From a bacterium (GTDB taxonomy: Bacteria; Armatimonadota; Zipacnadia; Zipacnadales; Zipacnadaceae), in the NCBI GenBank assembly GCA_030602615.1, contig JAUVZM010000003.1, positions 1-64,000 of the forward strand: a DNA stretch of 64,000 nucleotides. Direction: 5' to 3'. The first letter of the stretch is position 1. Each line of letters begins with the position of its first letter. The position numbers were made by a program, and so were the translations under genes. Shown piece by piece: positions 18,863 to 26,741 of this stretch. The notes beneath the pieces are model-generated. The model was not told where the DNA came from, ran no database searches, and saw nothing but the letters and a program-made list of their open reading frames with translations.

Positions 18863-21130
18863 TTACTCAGGCAGGTATCCCAGGCTAAGCAGGTATTCCC
18901 GGCTGGTCGTGACAATCTCTTCGTGCTCTTCGGGCAGATAGTAGCTGCCGACAGAGCGGAAGGACCGAGTCTCAAGGTCAACGGCAAATGTCGAGCCCTC
19001 TTTGCTGCTAGCACCTGCACCGCCCAGTGCTTGTCTATGGGCAAACGCCGCATTGGGCCCGACCTTGATGACAGCTCCACCCACCTGTTCACCTTCCTCG
19101 CTAACCACCGCATACCGAGAAATACCAGCCGTCGTGTCGTATACGTACCACTCCGTGTTGATCTCCAATGTCGCCTTGGTAGGTGGCTTCATCATCATGC
19201 CCATACCTGCTCCTCCCCCAAGCATGCCCCGAGCCCCCATTCCACCTCCGGGCATCATAGCGGCAGATCCTATGACCGGGCCCGGCCGGGCCATACCCTG
19301 GCCACCCATTTCCGGCATAACACCCCGAACACCAGGGCCCATCATACCCCCACCACCCATGCCTCCGCCCATCATACCCCCACCACCCATGCCTCCGCCC
19401 ATCATACCACCGCTATATCCGACGACTGCGCCGATGATCGGCTCGAGAGGTACGGTAATCTCTGCCATTGCACCACCCATACCCATGCCACCCATGCCCA
19501 TACCACCCACAGCCAGATCGAAGTCCTGTTCAAAGGTCTCTGTCTTGCTCTTGCCGCTCAGCCGCTGCACTTGCCCCTTCCCGGACATCTTGCTCACTTT
19601 CTGCGTAATGGTGTCCTCGAACGCTACAATGCGCCCGGCGTCCAAAGAGAAGTAGGTAACTCGCTCAACAGAGATGTCCCCTTTGAATTTGTATTCGCTA
19701 ATTCCCGCGCCAGCGCCCATGGCTCCAGCACCACCCATTGCCCCTGGCCCCGCATCGAGGCCACCACCGGGCATTCCCATCCCCATACCCGGACCCGCAC
19801 CAGGCATCCCAGGTCCCATGGCGGGCATCATCCCGGGCCCGGCTGCCATCCCCGGAGCCATGCCCGCTCCGGGCATACCACCGGCTGTTCCGGCCATGCC
19901 TCCGCCGCCTACTTGTTCTTCGCGCTGGGGCAGCAGCCCCATAACCTCAATGGTCGCACCGCTCTTGGCATACTTGCTGACAATGCGAGCGCAGCGATGA
20001 TTACCACGGTATTCAAAGCTGTCCAACCGATGAGTGGCAGAAACAATAGTCGGCTCGCTGCTGGTAGGGCTCAGACTGCAGGCCATATCGCCCTGCCAGG
20101 TAGCACCCACCTGCACCAGGCCCCTGGGCAGTTCAATGAAACTGTGGCCGAGCGGGAATTCAGGCTGCTCCTCGTGCATCTTCTCGACGCGCGCCAGAGG
20201 GAAGACCTTGAAGCGATACTCGCCACCGGCGGTAGGAAGAACTTGAGCATAGGAGTCGGGGATGTCTTTTTCTTCTTTTACCTCCATCCCCTCCATCCAG
20301 GCTTCTTTCGGCCACTGCCACGAGACCGTGAAGTATCCACTCTGCAGGTCCTTGTCAACCACAGCCCGACCGGTCACCGAGGGACTGAGCACATCTTCGA
20401 CCCAGCGGCCATCGATCTCGATATCTATGTGAGAGGGTAGGCCAATCAAGCCCAGCTGTACCATGCCCATACCCATACCACCAGCCATACCCATTCCGCC
20501 GAGGCCGCCCATACCCATGCCGCCTGGGCCTCTCATGCCCATACCCATTCCGCCCAGGCCGCCCATACCCATGCCGCCCGGGCCGCCCATACCCATGCCC
20601 ATGCCCATACCCATCATTGGTGGCTCGCGCAGTTCTTTGCCGCCTTCGCCCGGCACGTTGACGGTAGTCCTGCCTTCGATCTTGTAGTTGGACAACTGCC
20701 CCCGCTTGTAGTCAGTTCTCAGCTCAACTGTGGTGCCGATTTCCGAGGGCTTGATATCGTTGGTTACCGTAACAGCGACGCTGCTCTGTCCCTGGCGCCG
20801 GCCCGAGCCATCAAAGCCGGTGGCCATAATGGTGTACTGGCCGTCCGGATAAGCGCGGGTACCTCCGCGGTACAGTTGCGTATTCCATTTAATGGAAAAC
20901 GGCGACATTGCGGCCGCCAGATATCTCTCCTGGCTAGGACTCACGCTGTAGGTGATCCAACCCTCCCCGGATTGGGGCTTGGTGGCCTTGATCTGAACAA
21001 TACCGTGGACCGTGGCTCCCGGCGCGGGGGACAGTATCTGCACCTGAGCTTCCGCTACACCGGGCAAGACGCTGCCCGACGCTATCACAGTAAGACAGAA
21101 GGCAATAATCATTGCTGGCCGCAGGCTCAT
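18863..21130 (-). CDS. Secreted protein with four Met/Gly-rich low-complexity tracts, function unknown
   Basis: 755 residues with a signal peptide (about 1-28, ending GVAEAQ), then a fibronectin/cadherin-like strand-rich segment (QVQILSPAPGATVHGIVQIK, residues 30-125). The rest alternates ordered-looking parts with four tracts made almost only of Gly and Met plus Pro/Ala: about 171-224, 407-476, 542-555 and 574-648. Ordered parts between the tracts contain strand-rich runs such as HIDIEIDGRW and GEYRFKVFPLARVE. The C-terminus (residues 650-755) is free of tracts. I recognise no domain in the ordered parts beyond the first. Met-rich tracts could bind Cu(I) or act as flexible self-associating linkers; both are speculation. 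The antisense strand is an open frame only because of the biased codons. Confidence 0.8.
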   Translation of the reverse strand: MSLRPAMIIAFCLTVIASGSVLPGVAEAQVQILSPAPGATVHGIVQIKATKPQSGEGWITYSVSPSQERYLAAAMSPFSIKWNTQLYRGGTRAYPDGQYTIMATGFDGSGRRQGQSSVAVTVTNDIKPSEIGTTVELRTDYKRGQLSNYKIEGRTTVNVPGEGGKELREPPMMGMGMGMGMGGPGGMGMGGLGGMGMGMRGPGGMGMGGLGGMGMAGGMGMGMVQLGLIGLPSHIDIEIDGRWVEDVLSPSVTGRAVVDKDLQSGYFTVSWQWPKEAWMEGMEVKEEKDIPDSYAQVLPTAGGEYRFKVFPLARVEKMHEEQPEFPLGHSFIELPRGLVQVGATWQGDMACSLSPTSSEPTIVSATHRLDSFEYRGNHRCARIVSKYAKSGATIEVMGLLPQREEQVGGGGMAGTAGGMPGAGMAPGMAAGPGMMPAMGPGMPGAGPGMGMGMPGGGLDAGPGAMGGAGAMGAGAGISEYKFKGDISVERVTYFSLDAGRIVAFEDTITQKVSKMSGKGQVQRLSGKSKTETFEQDFDLAVGGMGMGGMGMGGAMAEITVPLEPIIGAVVGYSGGMMGGGMGGGGMMGGGMGGGGMMGPGVRGVMPEMGGQGMARPGPVIGSAAMMPGGGMGARGMLGGGAGMGMMMKPPTKATLEINTEWYVYDTTAGISRYAVVSEEGEQVGGAVIKVGPNAAFAHRQALGGAGASSKEGSTFAVDLETRSFRSVGSYYLPEEHEEIVTTSREYLLSLGYLPE
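19341..19408. repeat. 30-bp perfect tandem repeat within the Met/Gly-rich gene
   Basis: Bases 19341-19370 and 19371-19400 are identical 30-mers, and the first eight bases of a third copy follow at 19401-19408. The unit encodes ten residues of Gly/Met (GGGMGGGGMM in the minus-strand reading). A second, imperfect duplication occurs in the tract at 20459-20620, where a block of about 45 bases recurs with few mismatches. This suggests the tracts grow and shrink by slippage or unequal recombination while remaining in frame. Confidence 0.9.
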
Positions 21131-21168
21131 AAGCTTACGCCCCTTTGTCCCGCACAGAGGACTGTTAA

Positions 21169-21669
21169 CTATTGTGAGTTTTCGGCAATGCGCTGTATCA
21201 ATGGTCGCAACTGCTCAGCGGATTCTTCCAGCGACTGAGGAACAACCCGAGTATTGGCGACTGTCGTCATATAGTTAGTGTCGCCACTCCACCGGGGCAC
21301 AATATGCAGATGGATGTGGTCTTCGATACCCGCCCCGGCGGGCTGCCCAATATTCATTCCCAGGTTAATGCCCTCCGCCCCCAACGCCTCCTGGAGCGCT
21401 TGCACGCACCACTGCGCAATCAGCATCAGTTCGCCGGCTTCCTCCGCATTGAGCCCTGTCAGATCATCAAGATGGCGATGGGGCACAACCATTACGTGCC
21501 CACTATTATACGGAAAAGTGTTGAGCAGTACGTAACTATGACTACCACGATACAACACGTAGTTGGCAATGTCATCGTCGGGAGCATCCCGCTTCTCGCA
21601 CAGGATGCAGTTGTCAGGCTTCTCAGCTACCACGTAATCTAATCGCCAGGGCGCCCATATATGTTCCAT
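21169..21669 (-). CDS. HIT family nucleotide hydrolase/transferase
   Basis: 166-residue histidine-triad protein, close to the AP4A phosphorylase/hydrolase-like branch. It starts with a conserved WAPWRLDYV segment, followed by a zinc-binding-like CILCEKRDAPDD. The core has NTFPYNSGHVMVVPHRHL and the catalytic triad motif HIHLHIVPRW. Family members cleave dinucleoside polyphosphates or AMP-linked compounds; the substrate here is not certain. It is 38 bases upstream of the Met/Gly-rich gene on the same strand and 39 bases downstream of secG, so all three may share the secG promoter. Confidence 0.92.
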   Translation of the reverse strand: MEHIWAPWRLDYVVAEKPDNCILCEKRDAPDDDIANYVLYRGSHSYVLLNTFPYNSGHVMVVPHRHLDDLTGLNAEEAGELMLIAQWCVQALQEALGAEGINLGMNIGQPAGAGIEDHIHLHIVPRWSGDTNYMTTVANTRVVPQSLEESAEQLRPLIQRIAENSQ

Positions 21670-21708
21670 TTACGATTCTCGCCAGTTCTGCCCCATAGTG
21701 TTAAGCGA

Positions 21709-21939
21709 CTATCTGTACCACAGGATGGCCACGACCAGGCAGGCCAACACCCAGATAATCGAAGCGTATTTGGCCACGGCATCTAGCAGGGCCTCCTTGC
21801 TGCCGGGCGTGTGCCGCGTCATGTCGGCTCCTCCGCCCATAGCCGCCGAGAAGCCGTCGGCTTTCGTCTTCTGCAGCGCCACGGCCACAACGATGGCCAG
21901 GCCACTTAATACTGCTACACCTGCAGCAACATTTAGCAT
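21709..21939 (-). CDS. secG: Preprotein translocase subunit SecG
   Basis: 76-residue protein with two transmembrane helices (about 3-22 and 57-75) joined by the loop VALQKTKADGFSAAMGGGAD, the typical SecG signature (LLQ-x-GKGGG-x-SAAFGGG in many bacteria). SecG assists SecYEG-dependent export in the inner membrane. The gene is divergent from lpxC and is read from a promoter that shares a palindrome with it. Confidence 0.92.
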   Translation of the reverse strand: MLNVAAGVAVLSGLAIVVAVALQKTKADGFSAAMGGGADMTRHTPGSKEALLDAVAKYASIIWVLACLVVAILWYR

Positions 21940-22012
21940 CCGTGCTTGCTTCCTTCCTATCTATTCCCCAAAAGCGTTCCCGCCGAGAGCGTCCTACAGT
22001 CGATCCAATTGT

Positions 22013-22041
22013 ATTTTACACAATGCAGCGGCTATCGTCAA
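22013..22041 (-). promoter_or_regulatory. Predicted sigma-70 promoter of secG
   Basis: On the minus strand the -35 hexamer TTGACG (22036-22041) is followed after 17 bases by TAAAAT (22013-22018). Transcription would begin near 22006, about 65 bases before the secG ATG. The -35 box is one arm of the inverted repeat at 22036-22060. Confidence 0.65.
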
Positions 22042-22060
22042 GTCTGTACTCGACTTGACG
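22036..22060. promoter_or_regulatory. Perfect inverted repeat containing both divergent -35 boxes (secG/lpxC)
   Basis: CGTCAAGTC (22036-22044) and GACTTGACG (22052-22060) are perfect reverse complements around a 7-base spacer. Each arm holds the TTGACG -35 hexamer of one of the two divergent promoters, and each extends three bases (GAC) beyond it. The symmetry is therefore more than two -35 boxes back to back and could be an operator for a dimeric regulator or simply force mutually exclusive polymerase binding. Confidence 0.7.
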
Positions 22061-22084
22061 CACGCTCTGCGCCCTGGATATACT
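22055..22084 (+). promoter_or_regulatory. Predicted sigma-70 promoter of lpxC
   Basis: TTGACG (22055-22060), 18-base spacer, TATACT (22079-22084). The start would be near 22091, giving a 5' leader of roughly 60 bases before the chosen lpxC ATG. The -35 box is the right arm of the palindrome shared with the secG promoter. Confidence 0.65.
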
Positions 22085-22153
22085 CAACACACTCGTACCA
22101 ACCTGTTCCACACTATGCCCAATAGTATCGCCGGCAACTGCTCCATACCAGCT

Positions 22154-22999
22154 ATGGCAACACGAAAGACTCTGGCCAAATCGGCTACCTGCACTGCTAC
22201 CGGCGTTCAGTCGGGCCAGCAGGTTACCCTGACCCTGCATCCCGCCTCAGCGGGAACCGGGCTGCAGCTTGTCCGCACCGACATCGGCAAGCAATGGCCT
22301 GTCAGCCCCCAGACCGCCTTCGCGGCAGCCCCGGGTACTGCCGTCGGCAATTCACAGTACCACGTCCTGTTTGTCGAGCACCTGCTGGCCGCTCTGGCGG
22401 CAGCGGAAATCACTGATCTGACGATAGAAATCTCCGGTCCGGAAATCCCACTGTTTGAGGGTAACGCCGTCAGGTTATGGCAGATGATTCAAGCGGGATC
22501 CATAAAGCCACTGGCCAGCGAAATCGCACCGATAGTCCTGTCCCAGCCCGTAATCATCAGCACTGTTGACTACTTTCTTTGCGCCATCCCCGATGATACC
22601 ACAGCGTACTACTATTTGTACAGCAGCCAACATCCACTCATCGGGCAGCAATGGGCCAGGTTTGTGCCCGCCACAGACGACTTTGCCCGGGACCTGGCCC
22701 CCGCCCGGACTTTCATAGCCATTGAAGAGGCCGAGGCGGCCCGCCAGGCGGGAATGCTCAAGGGCGGCAGCACAAAGAACGCAATAGTAATATACCCCGA
22801 GCGGCTCTCGGAGACACCTGCCCTGCCCCAGGCCTTTGCTCGGCACAAGCTGCTCGATATGATGGGCGATCTCTACCTGCTGGGCCGGCCCATCCAGGCT
22901 CACATCATCGGCTCACGCAGCGGCCACCAGCAGAATCATCAACTGGTACGAAGGCTGGCTGAAATTAGCCGGCATGAAGGCAATCCGGCGCTGCGGTAA
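22154..22999 (+). CDS. lpxC: UDP-3-O-acyl-N-acetylglucosamine deacetylase
   Basis: Commits UDP-acyl-GlcNAc to lipid A synthesis; a cytosolic zinc enzyme. 281 residues, slightly shorter than the E. coli protein (305). Key residues are in register: EH of VEHLLAAL (Glu75, His76), HKLLDMMGDL (His231, Asp235) and the general acid in SGHQQNH (His258). The ATG at 22154 is chosen because homologues begin with an RKTL-type strand leading to ATGVQSG. The frame is open for 450 bases upstream, and an in-frame ATG at 22115 cannot be excluded. It stands alone, without other lpx genes. Its presence implies an outer membrane with lipid A-type lipopolysaccharide. Confidence 0.9.
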   Translation: MATRKTLAKSATCTATGVQSGQQVTLTLHPASAGTGLQLVRTDIGKQWPVSPQTAFAAAPGTAVGNSQYHVLFVEHLLAALAAAEITDLTIEISGPEIPLFEGNAVRLWQMIQAGSIKPLASEIAPIVLSQPVIISTVDYFLCAIPDDTTAYYYLYSSQHPLIGQQWARFVPATDDFARDLAPARTFIAIEEAEAARQAGMLKGGSTKNAIVIYPERLSETPALPQAFARHKLLDMMGDLYLLGRPIQAHIIGSRSGHQQNHQLVRRLAEISRHEGNPALR

Positions 23000-23471
23000 T
23001 CCCTACACTCGTCAGGTGCCGGCGCGTTGCCCTGGCCCACCGTCCAGTTGTTAGCGGACAGGCTGGCACCGCCACAGTAGTAGCAAGCACCCGTGCCCTT
23101 AGCATCCTGTAGTTGCCAGCGTGGGCACCCGCCCAAGCCCACAATCTGACAGCCCATTCACAAGCCCCAGTTGGGTTGCAGTATTCCCTCGCTGGTGAAC
23201 TTGAGTATCCGGTGATTCGCTTCGTCAGCAACATAGACGTGCTCAGCGGAGGCGGCTATACGCACTGGTGCACAGGTCTGAGTTTGCACCCCGATTGCCG
23301 GTTTCCATCGGAGCAGAAAGTCCCCGTGTGTGCTTCCCAATCGCGATGTGCAAGGAAAAGGCCGGCACCACTGTCGATGTTCTCCCCGATCATCCGTAAG
23401 GCATCCTCCCGCACCGTCGCATCGCCATCGAACTCGGCCCAAAATGTACCGAGGAACTGCTTTATCTCCGT
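23000..23471 (-). pseudogene. Degraded coding remnant with a C-terminal NHL repeat
   Basis: Between lpxC and the GNAT gene the minus strand shows protein-like text split among frames. One frame (about 23270-23455) reads FLGTFWAEFDGDATVREDAL and onward, then stops. Another frame, ending at the TGA 23158-23160, carries a clear NHL beta-propeller repeat (VYVADEANHRILKFTSEG). The same frame continues past that TGA with a Cys-rich stretch (GCPRWQLQDAKGTGACYYCG) that runs to 22939, into the antisense of lpxC. No intact start with a ribosome-binding site was found. It is best read as the broken end of one or two genes; a short expressed ORF at 22939-23157 is possible but weak. Confidence 0.5.
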
Positions 23472-24257
23472 TCAGAGCCTTCGGACTCTCTTGGAGATGA
23501 GTCTGCGTATCTTCTCGTAGGAAGGCGGCGGCCCGGTCCGCACCTGCTTGCGGTCTATGAACAGAGCGTCCGCATGGCCCCATTCGGTCAGGACGTCACG
23601 CTCGAAGGTGTCAATCTCTCGGAACAACACCCTGTCGCCAAGCTCTGCCGCCGCGCGCTTGGCGCGCTCATAGGCCAAGTTCTGTCCCATGCACCAGCCG
23701 TTCACGAAGGCCGTCACCGTGACTTTCCCGGGCGTCGTCTGAGGCTTCCTTTTCCTCTTGAACCAACGGGGAGGCTGGGCGCTATCCGCGAATAGCTTCC
23801 AAAGCAGGACTGCCATCCCATCCCTATCCGCCTTGATGTATCCCTGTTTCCTGAACCATGATGCCTTCATCCAGAAGGGCAGCAATATGCCCCATGCGGC
23901 CATGCCCTTGGCGCCAAGCTCCCTCGCGTCGTTCTCCGCCGCCTGCAGAAGTGCCTTGCCCATGCCGCGTTTTTGGAAGTTGCCGCGTCCCTGCCGGTGG
24001 CCGTGGACCCAGATGCAGTAGATGAAGTACAGGTCCTTTCCGTCGACGACACTGTGCTCTATTGGCACATACTGTATCATGCCTCCGATTTCGCCCCCGT
24101 CATCTTTGGCAAGCAGTACCCGCAGTCCTCTGGCTTTCATTTTCTCATACCAGAGTTCCCTGCGCAGGCCTGCCTCCTTCGTCGCCTCCTCGGACCAGTC
24201 TTCGAGGCAGCAGAAATACAACTGCTTGTGTTCGTCGGTGAGATGAACTATCTCCAT
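23472..24257 (-). CDS. GNAT family N-acetyltransferase with C-terminal YoaP-like domain
   Basis: 261 residues. The N-terminal GNAT domain (about 1-160) starts EIVHLTDEHKQLYFCCLEDW and has the acetyl-CoA loop in the QKRGMGKALLQAAENDAREL stretch. The C-terminal part (about 170-261) resembles the YoaP-type extension, with FVNGWCMGQNLAYERAKRAA and ALFIDRKQVRTGPPPSYEKI. The ATG at 24257 has a strong AAGGAGGG site; the frame is open further upstream but without support. The substrate is unknown. It lies in a locally disturbed region beside degraded sequence, which hints at acquisition by transfer. Confidence 0.82.
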   Translation of the reverse strand: MEIVHLTDEHKQLYFCCLEDWSEEATKEAGLRRELWYEKMKARGLRVLLAKDDGGEIGGMIQYVPIEHSVVDGKDLYFIYCIWVHGHRQGRGNFQKRGMGKALLQAAENDARELGAKGMAAWGILLPFWMKASWFRKQGYIKADRDGMAVLLWKLFADSAQPPRWFKRKRKPQTTPGKVTVTAFVNGWCMGQNLAYERAKRAAAELGDRVLFREIDTFERDVLTEWGHADALFIDRKQVRTGPPPSYEKIRRLISKRVRRL

Positions 24258-24315
24258 GTCGCCGGCCCTCCTTTGGACGCCAGTATAGTGCTCCGGTGCA
24301 CAATGGGCAAAGAAG

Positions 24316-24594
24316 CTATGGTCCGGGAGTTCGCCAGGCTGTAGGCGACCGCGAACAGCTGGCAGTGACACGCCGCCAAGAACCCCCGACTGCCCCATAC
24401 ATGATAAATTGAATGTCCACGAAGTATAGAAACTCGAGTTGCACGGGGTCGCCGTAGTGAAAGTACGTCACTACCGACCCGTAGGCAGACCACACCGTGG
24501 GCACTAATACGCCCATGGCCGCGCCGATTCCCGTGTCCAGTATCAGGCGGCTTACAAGCTGCAACGATGACCGCAGCAAATCCCTACCTTGCAT
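24316..24594 (-). CDS. Short hydrophobic hypothetical protein
   Basis: A 92-residue reading frame with hydrophobic segments (LILDTGIGAAMGVLVPTVW and an aromatic stretch LEFLYFVDIQFIMYGAVGG), suggesting two membrane helices, then a basic Ser/Arg-rich tail that does not look protein-like. An AAAGGT lies 11 bases before the chosen ATG; an alternative ATG at 24624 has no visible ribosome-binding site. It could be the intact remains of a membrane gene whose 3' end is frameshifted. I do not recognise it. Confidence 0.3.
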   Translation of the reverse strand: MQGRDLLRSSLQLVSRLILDTGIGAAMGVLVPTVWSAYGSVVTYFHYGDPVQLEFLYFVDIQFIMYGAVGGSWRRVTASCSRSPTAWRTPGP

Positions 24595-24739
24595 CCTCTC
24601 TACCCGTACCTTTCGCCCGCCCATTTGCGGTGCGTTGTAAGGCGACCTTCCACCAGCCTTGTGTCTGCCCGGCCTTTGCGGGCGACTGTATCCTTCTTGA
24701 CACTCGGCTGCGGTGATATGTTCTGCTCGGATAGCTGCA

Positions 24740-26458
24740 TCACTTGTACCAATCCGGGGCTATGTCGGGGAAGATGTGATCGCGGGCGGCCAGGCTGCCG
24801 AAGTAAGCCCAGTCTTCTTCGCTCAGCCACTCGCCGCGCCCGTAGCGGCGGGCCAGCTCCACCACGCGCTTCAGATCCGTGTGGTGGGACTGGATCCGAG
24901 TCTCGGCATAGTCGCGGGCGCTCCAGGTGGTGATGAGAAACTCCCAATCAGAGGCCTGCAACAGCAACAGCTCCCGCAGTGCCTGCTGGATAAGCTGGTG
25001 CATTGTCTCGTCATGCCCACCGCCATGCTCCTGGATCAGATTGCGCAGGTCCAGCTCGGCGTCATAGATCCGCTCCCAGCACCACCTGGTGTCATCGTTG
25101 AGCCATACCCAGTGCCCGCCGCCTGCGCCCCACGAGCCTTCAGGAAGAGTTATGGCTGTCGGGGGGGGATTATGCGCCAGGTATTGACTACCGGTGACCA
25201 CCTCAATCTCCGGGTCCTGGTGCATCCAGCGCAGGACGTGTGTCAGGAAGCGCGGGCCCTCGAACCACCAGTGGCCAAACAGCTCGGCATCAAAGGGCGC
25301 GCACAGCACCGGCCGCCGCCCCGAGGCCGGCTGGTTGCTGCGCAGCGTCTCCTTGACCGTCCACAGGAAGTTGCCGGCCTGCTCGCGCACTACCCCGTCG
25401 GCCCATTCGGGAACGTAATGCTGCTTGTCGCCCAGAGCGCAGTCAGCACCAGTCACTCGCCAGTAGCGAAAATCACCGGGCTGGTGCTTCTGGTGAAACT
25501 CCAGGTAGGCCGAGTCACCGGGATAGCCATGCTCAGCACTCCACACCTTCAGGCCGGTCTGGGGGTCGCGGACGAAGGTCGCTACCGGCGGATGGTCCTC
25601 GTAGTAGTGCCCCACAAAATAAGCCCGATACGGCGATTTTTCACCGTCGTATGGCTGCGGCTGGTGCATTTTGCGGATCGTGCCCCACTGCTTGCCCAGG
25701 GTGTGCTCAAAATCAATATGGACCGGCTCCGGCGTCCCGCCGCCCAGCAGGTGCGTATCCACCACAAAGTAGTCAATACCGTTGTTGGCCAGAAATTCTT
25801 CAATACCGGGTCGGGTATAAGGTGGCTGCTGGCCGCTGACAAAGGGCGGCGGCGCCCACTGGCAGCGGGGCCGATAAGCGCCCTCCGGTAGCCAAAAGGC
25901 GCGGGGACGGCGGCCCAAGAGCCGCTCATAGGTGGCGACGGCCTGCTTGACCTGCAGGGAGATGCTGGCGTCTTCGTGCAAGAGCGGCAGATAGCCGTGA
26001 GTGGCCGCGCAGGTCATAACTTCGATGTGGCCGCGATCCTGCCACATGCGGTACTGGCCCACAATATCGCGACCGTAGCGATCCACAAAGTTGTCGCGCA
26101 GCGCCTGGTAATACTCGCGCCAACGCCGGGCCAGGTAAGCCAGGTGTCCCTCGCCCCAGCTATCAAACTGCGCTTCGTTCTCACCAGCCCAGTGGATCTT
26201 GTCGTTCAGATAGCCTTCAAACCATTCCTTGAAGCGCTCGTCGGCAAGCTGCTCAAGGGTCACGGGGCTGAGGCTAATGGTGATATTAGCGGGGATACCT
26301 TCAGCAGCCAGTTCCTCAATGACCCACAGCAGGGGAATGTAGGTATCGGCGGCTGCCTCAAACAGCATCTGCGCGCCATGGGGCCAGGTCCCGTGCCCCA
26401 GAACATACGGGATATGCCCGTGCAGCACCAATACAAAGCTGCCTACCGGTTCGCTCAT
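24740..26458 (-). CDS. Glycoside hydrolase family 57 protein, 1,4-alpha-glucan branching enzyme type (DUF1957)
   Basis: 572 residues. GH57 landmarks in order: LVLHGHIPYV (first His, near residue 13), the nucleophile region AFWLPEGAY, the acid/base region APFDAELFGHWWFEG, and a C-terminal helical DUF1957 part with WEFLITTWSARDYAE. Family members branch alpha-1,4-glucans (glycogen) or are amylopullulanases; the C-terminal domain favours branching enzyme. The ATG at 26458 has a perfect AAGGAGG; the open frame upstream is ignored. No glycogen synthase gene is adjacent. The upstream region holds a large hairpin. Confidence 0.88.
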   Translation of the reverse strand: MSEPVGSFVLVLHGHIPYVLGHGTWPHGAQMLFEAAADTYIPLLWVIEELAAEGIPANITISLSPVTLEQLADERFKEWFEGYLNDKIHWAGENEAQFDSWGEGHLAYLARRWREYYQALRDNFVDRYGRDIVGQYRMWQDRGHIEVMTCAATHGYLPLLHEDASISLQVKQAVATYERLLGRRPRAFWLPEGAYRPRCQWAPPPFVSGQQPPYTRPGIEEFLANNGIDYFVVDTHLLGGGTPEPVHIDFEHTLGKQWGTIRKMHQPQPYDGEKSPYRAYFVGHYYEDHPPVATFVRDPQTGLKVWSAEHGYPGDSAYLEFHQKHQPGDFRYWRVTGADCALGDKQHYVPEWADGVVREQAGNFLWTVKETLRSNQPASGRRPVLCAPFDAELFGHWWFEGPRFLTHVLRWMHQDPEIEVVTGSQYLAHNPPPTAITLPEGSWGAGGGHWVWLNDDTRWCWERIYDAELDLRNLIQEHGGGHDETMHQLIQQALRELLLLQASDWEFLITTWSARDYAETRIQSHHTDLKRVVELARRYGRGEWLSEEDWAYFGSLAARDHIFPDIAPDWYK

Positions 26459-26532
26459 CCGACCTCCTTGGCTATCACTGCCACAATTGCCGGCCAGCGG
26501 CAATCTATCCCACAAGATTCATGAACGGATTT

Positions 26533-26572
26533 TGCGGAAAACCCGCTTTTTGAAAAAAGCCGGTTTTCCGCA
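26533..26572. repeat. Near-perfect inverted repeat (19-bp arms, about 3-base loop)
   Basis: The left arm TGCGGAAAACCCGCTTTTT (26533-26551) pairs with the right arm 26554-26572 with a single mismatch, forming a very stable hairpin with almost no loop. It lies in the 283-base gap between the E1 fusion gene and the GH57 gene, both on the minus strand. No U-tract follows on either strand, so it is not a standard intrinsic terminator. The rest of this gap shows only a short CCCTGACAGGG palindrome near 26629. Confidence 0.75.
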
Positions 26573-26741
26573 CCTTTCCGGCAAAAACTTTACAAGTGGA
26601 ACAGTGCGACAGATAGCGTACTGCTATCCCTGACAGGGGTCGAATAGTCTCCATTAAGACGCCCCTTGTAACTGCTTTTCAGACCGCAGCACATCTTTGT
26701 ATCTCGGTTTATGAATAATCCGCGCTAGCCGTGGGCCGGTG

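Noticed and set aside
18923..20440. 505-codon open frame on the plus strand antisense to the Met/Gly-rich gene, rich in His/Thr
   Set aside because: It exists only because Gly/Met codons read backwards give His, Pro, Thr without stops; it has no domain, signal or ribosome-binding site, while the opposite strand encodes a signal peptide and ordered segments.
19187..20620. Repeated short units resembling a direct-repeat array
   Set aside because: The units are in frame, variable and coding (Gly/Met tracts), with no unique spacers; not a CRISPR array.
21698..22153. N-terminal extension of lpxC back to 21698
   Set aside because: It would run through the predicted divergent promoters and antisense to secG; LpxC homologues begin near the ATG at 22154.
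22939..23157. 72-codon Cys-containing minus-strand frame overlapping the end of lpxC
   Set aside because: It follows directly after an in-frame TGA with no ribosome-binding site and half of it is antisense to lpxC; treated as part of the decayed region instead of a gene.
24713..25891. 392-codon plus-strand frame antisense to the GH57 gene
   Set aside because: No domain and no start signals; the GH57 catalytic motifs on the other strand are clear.
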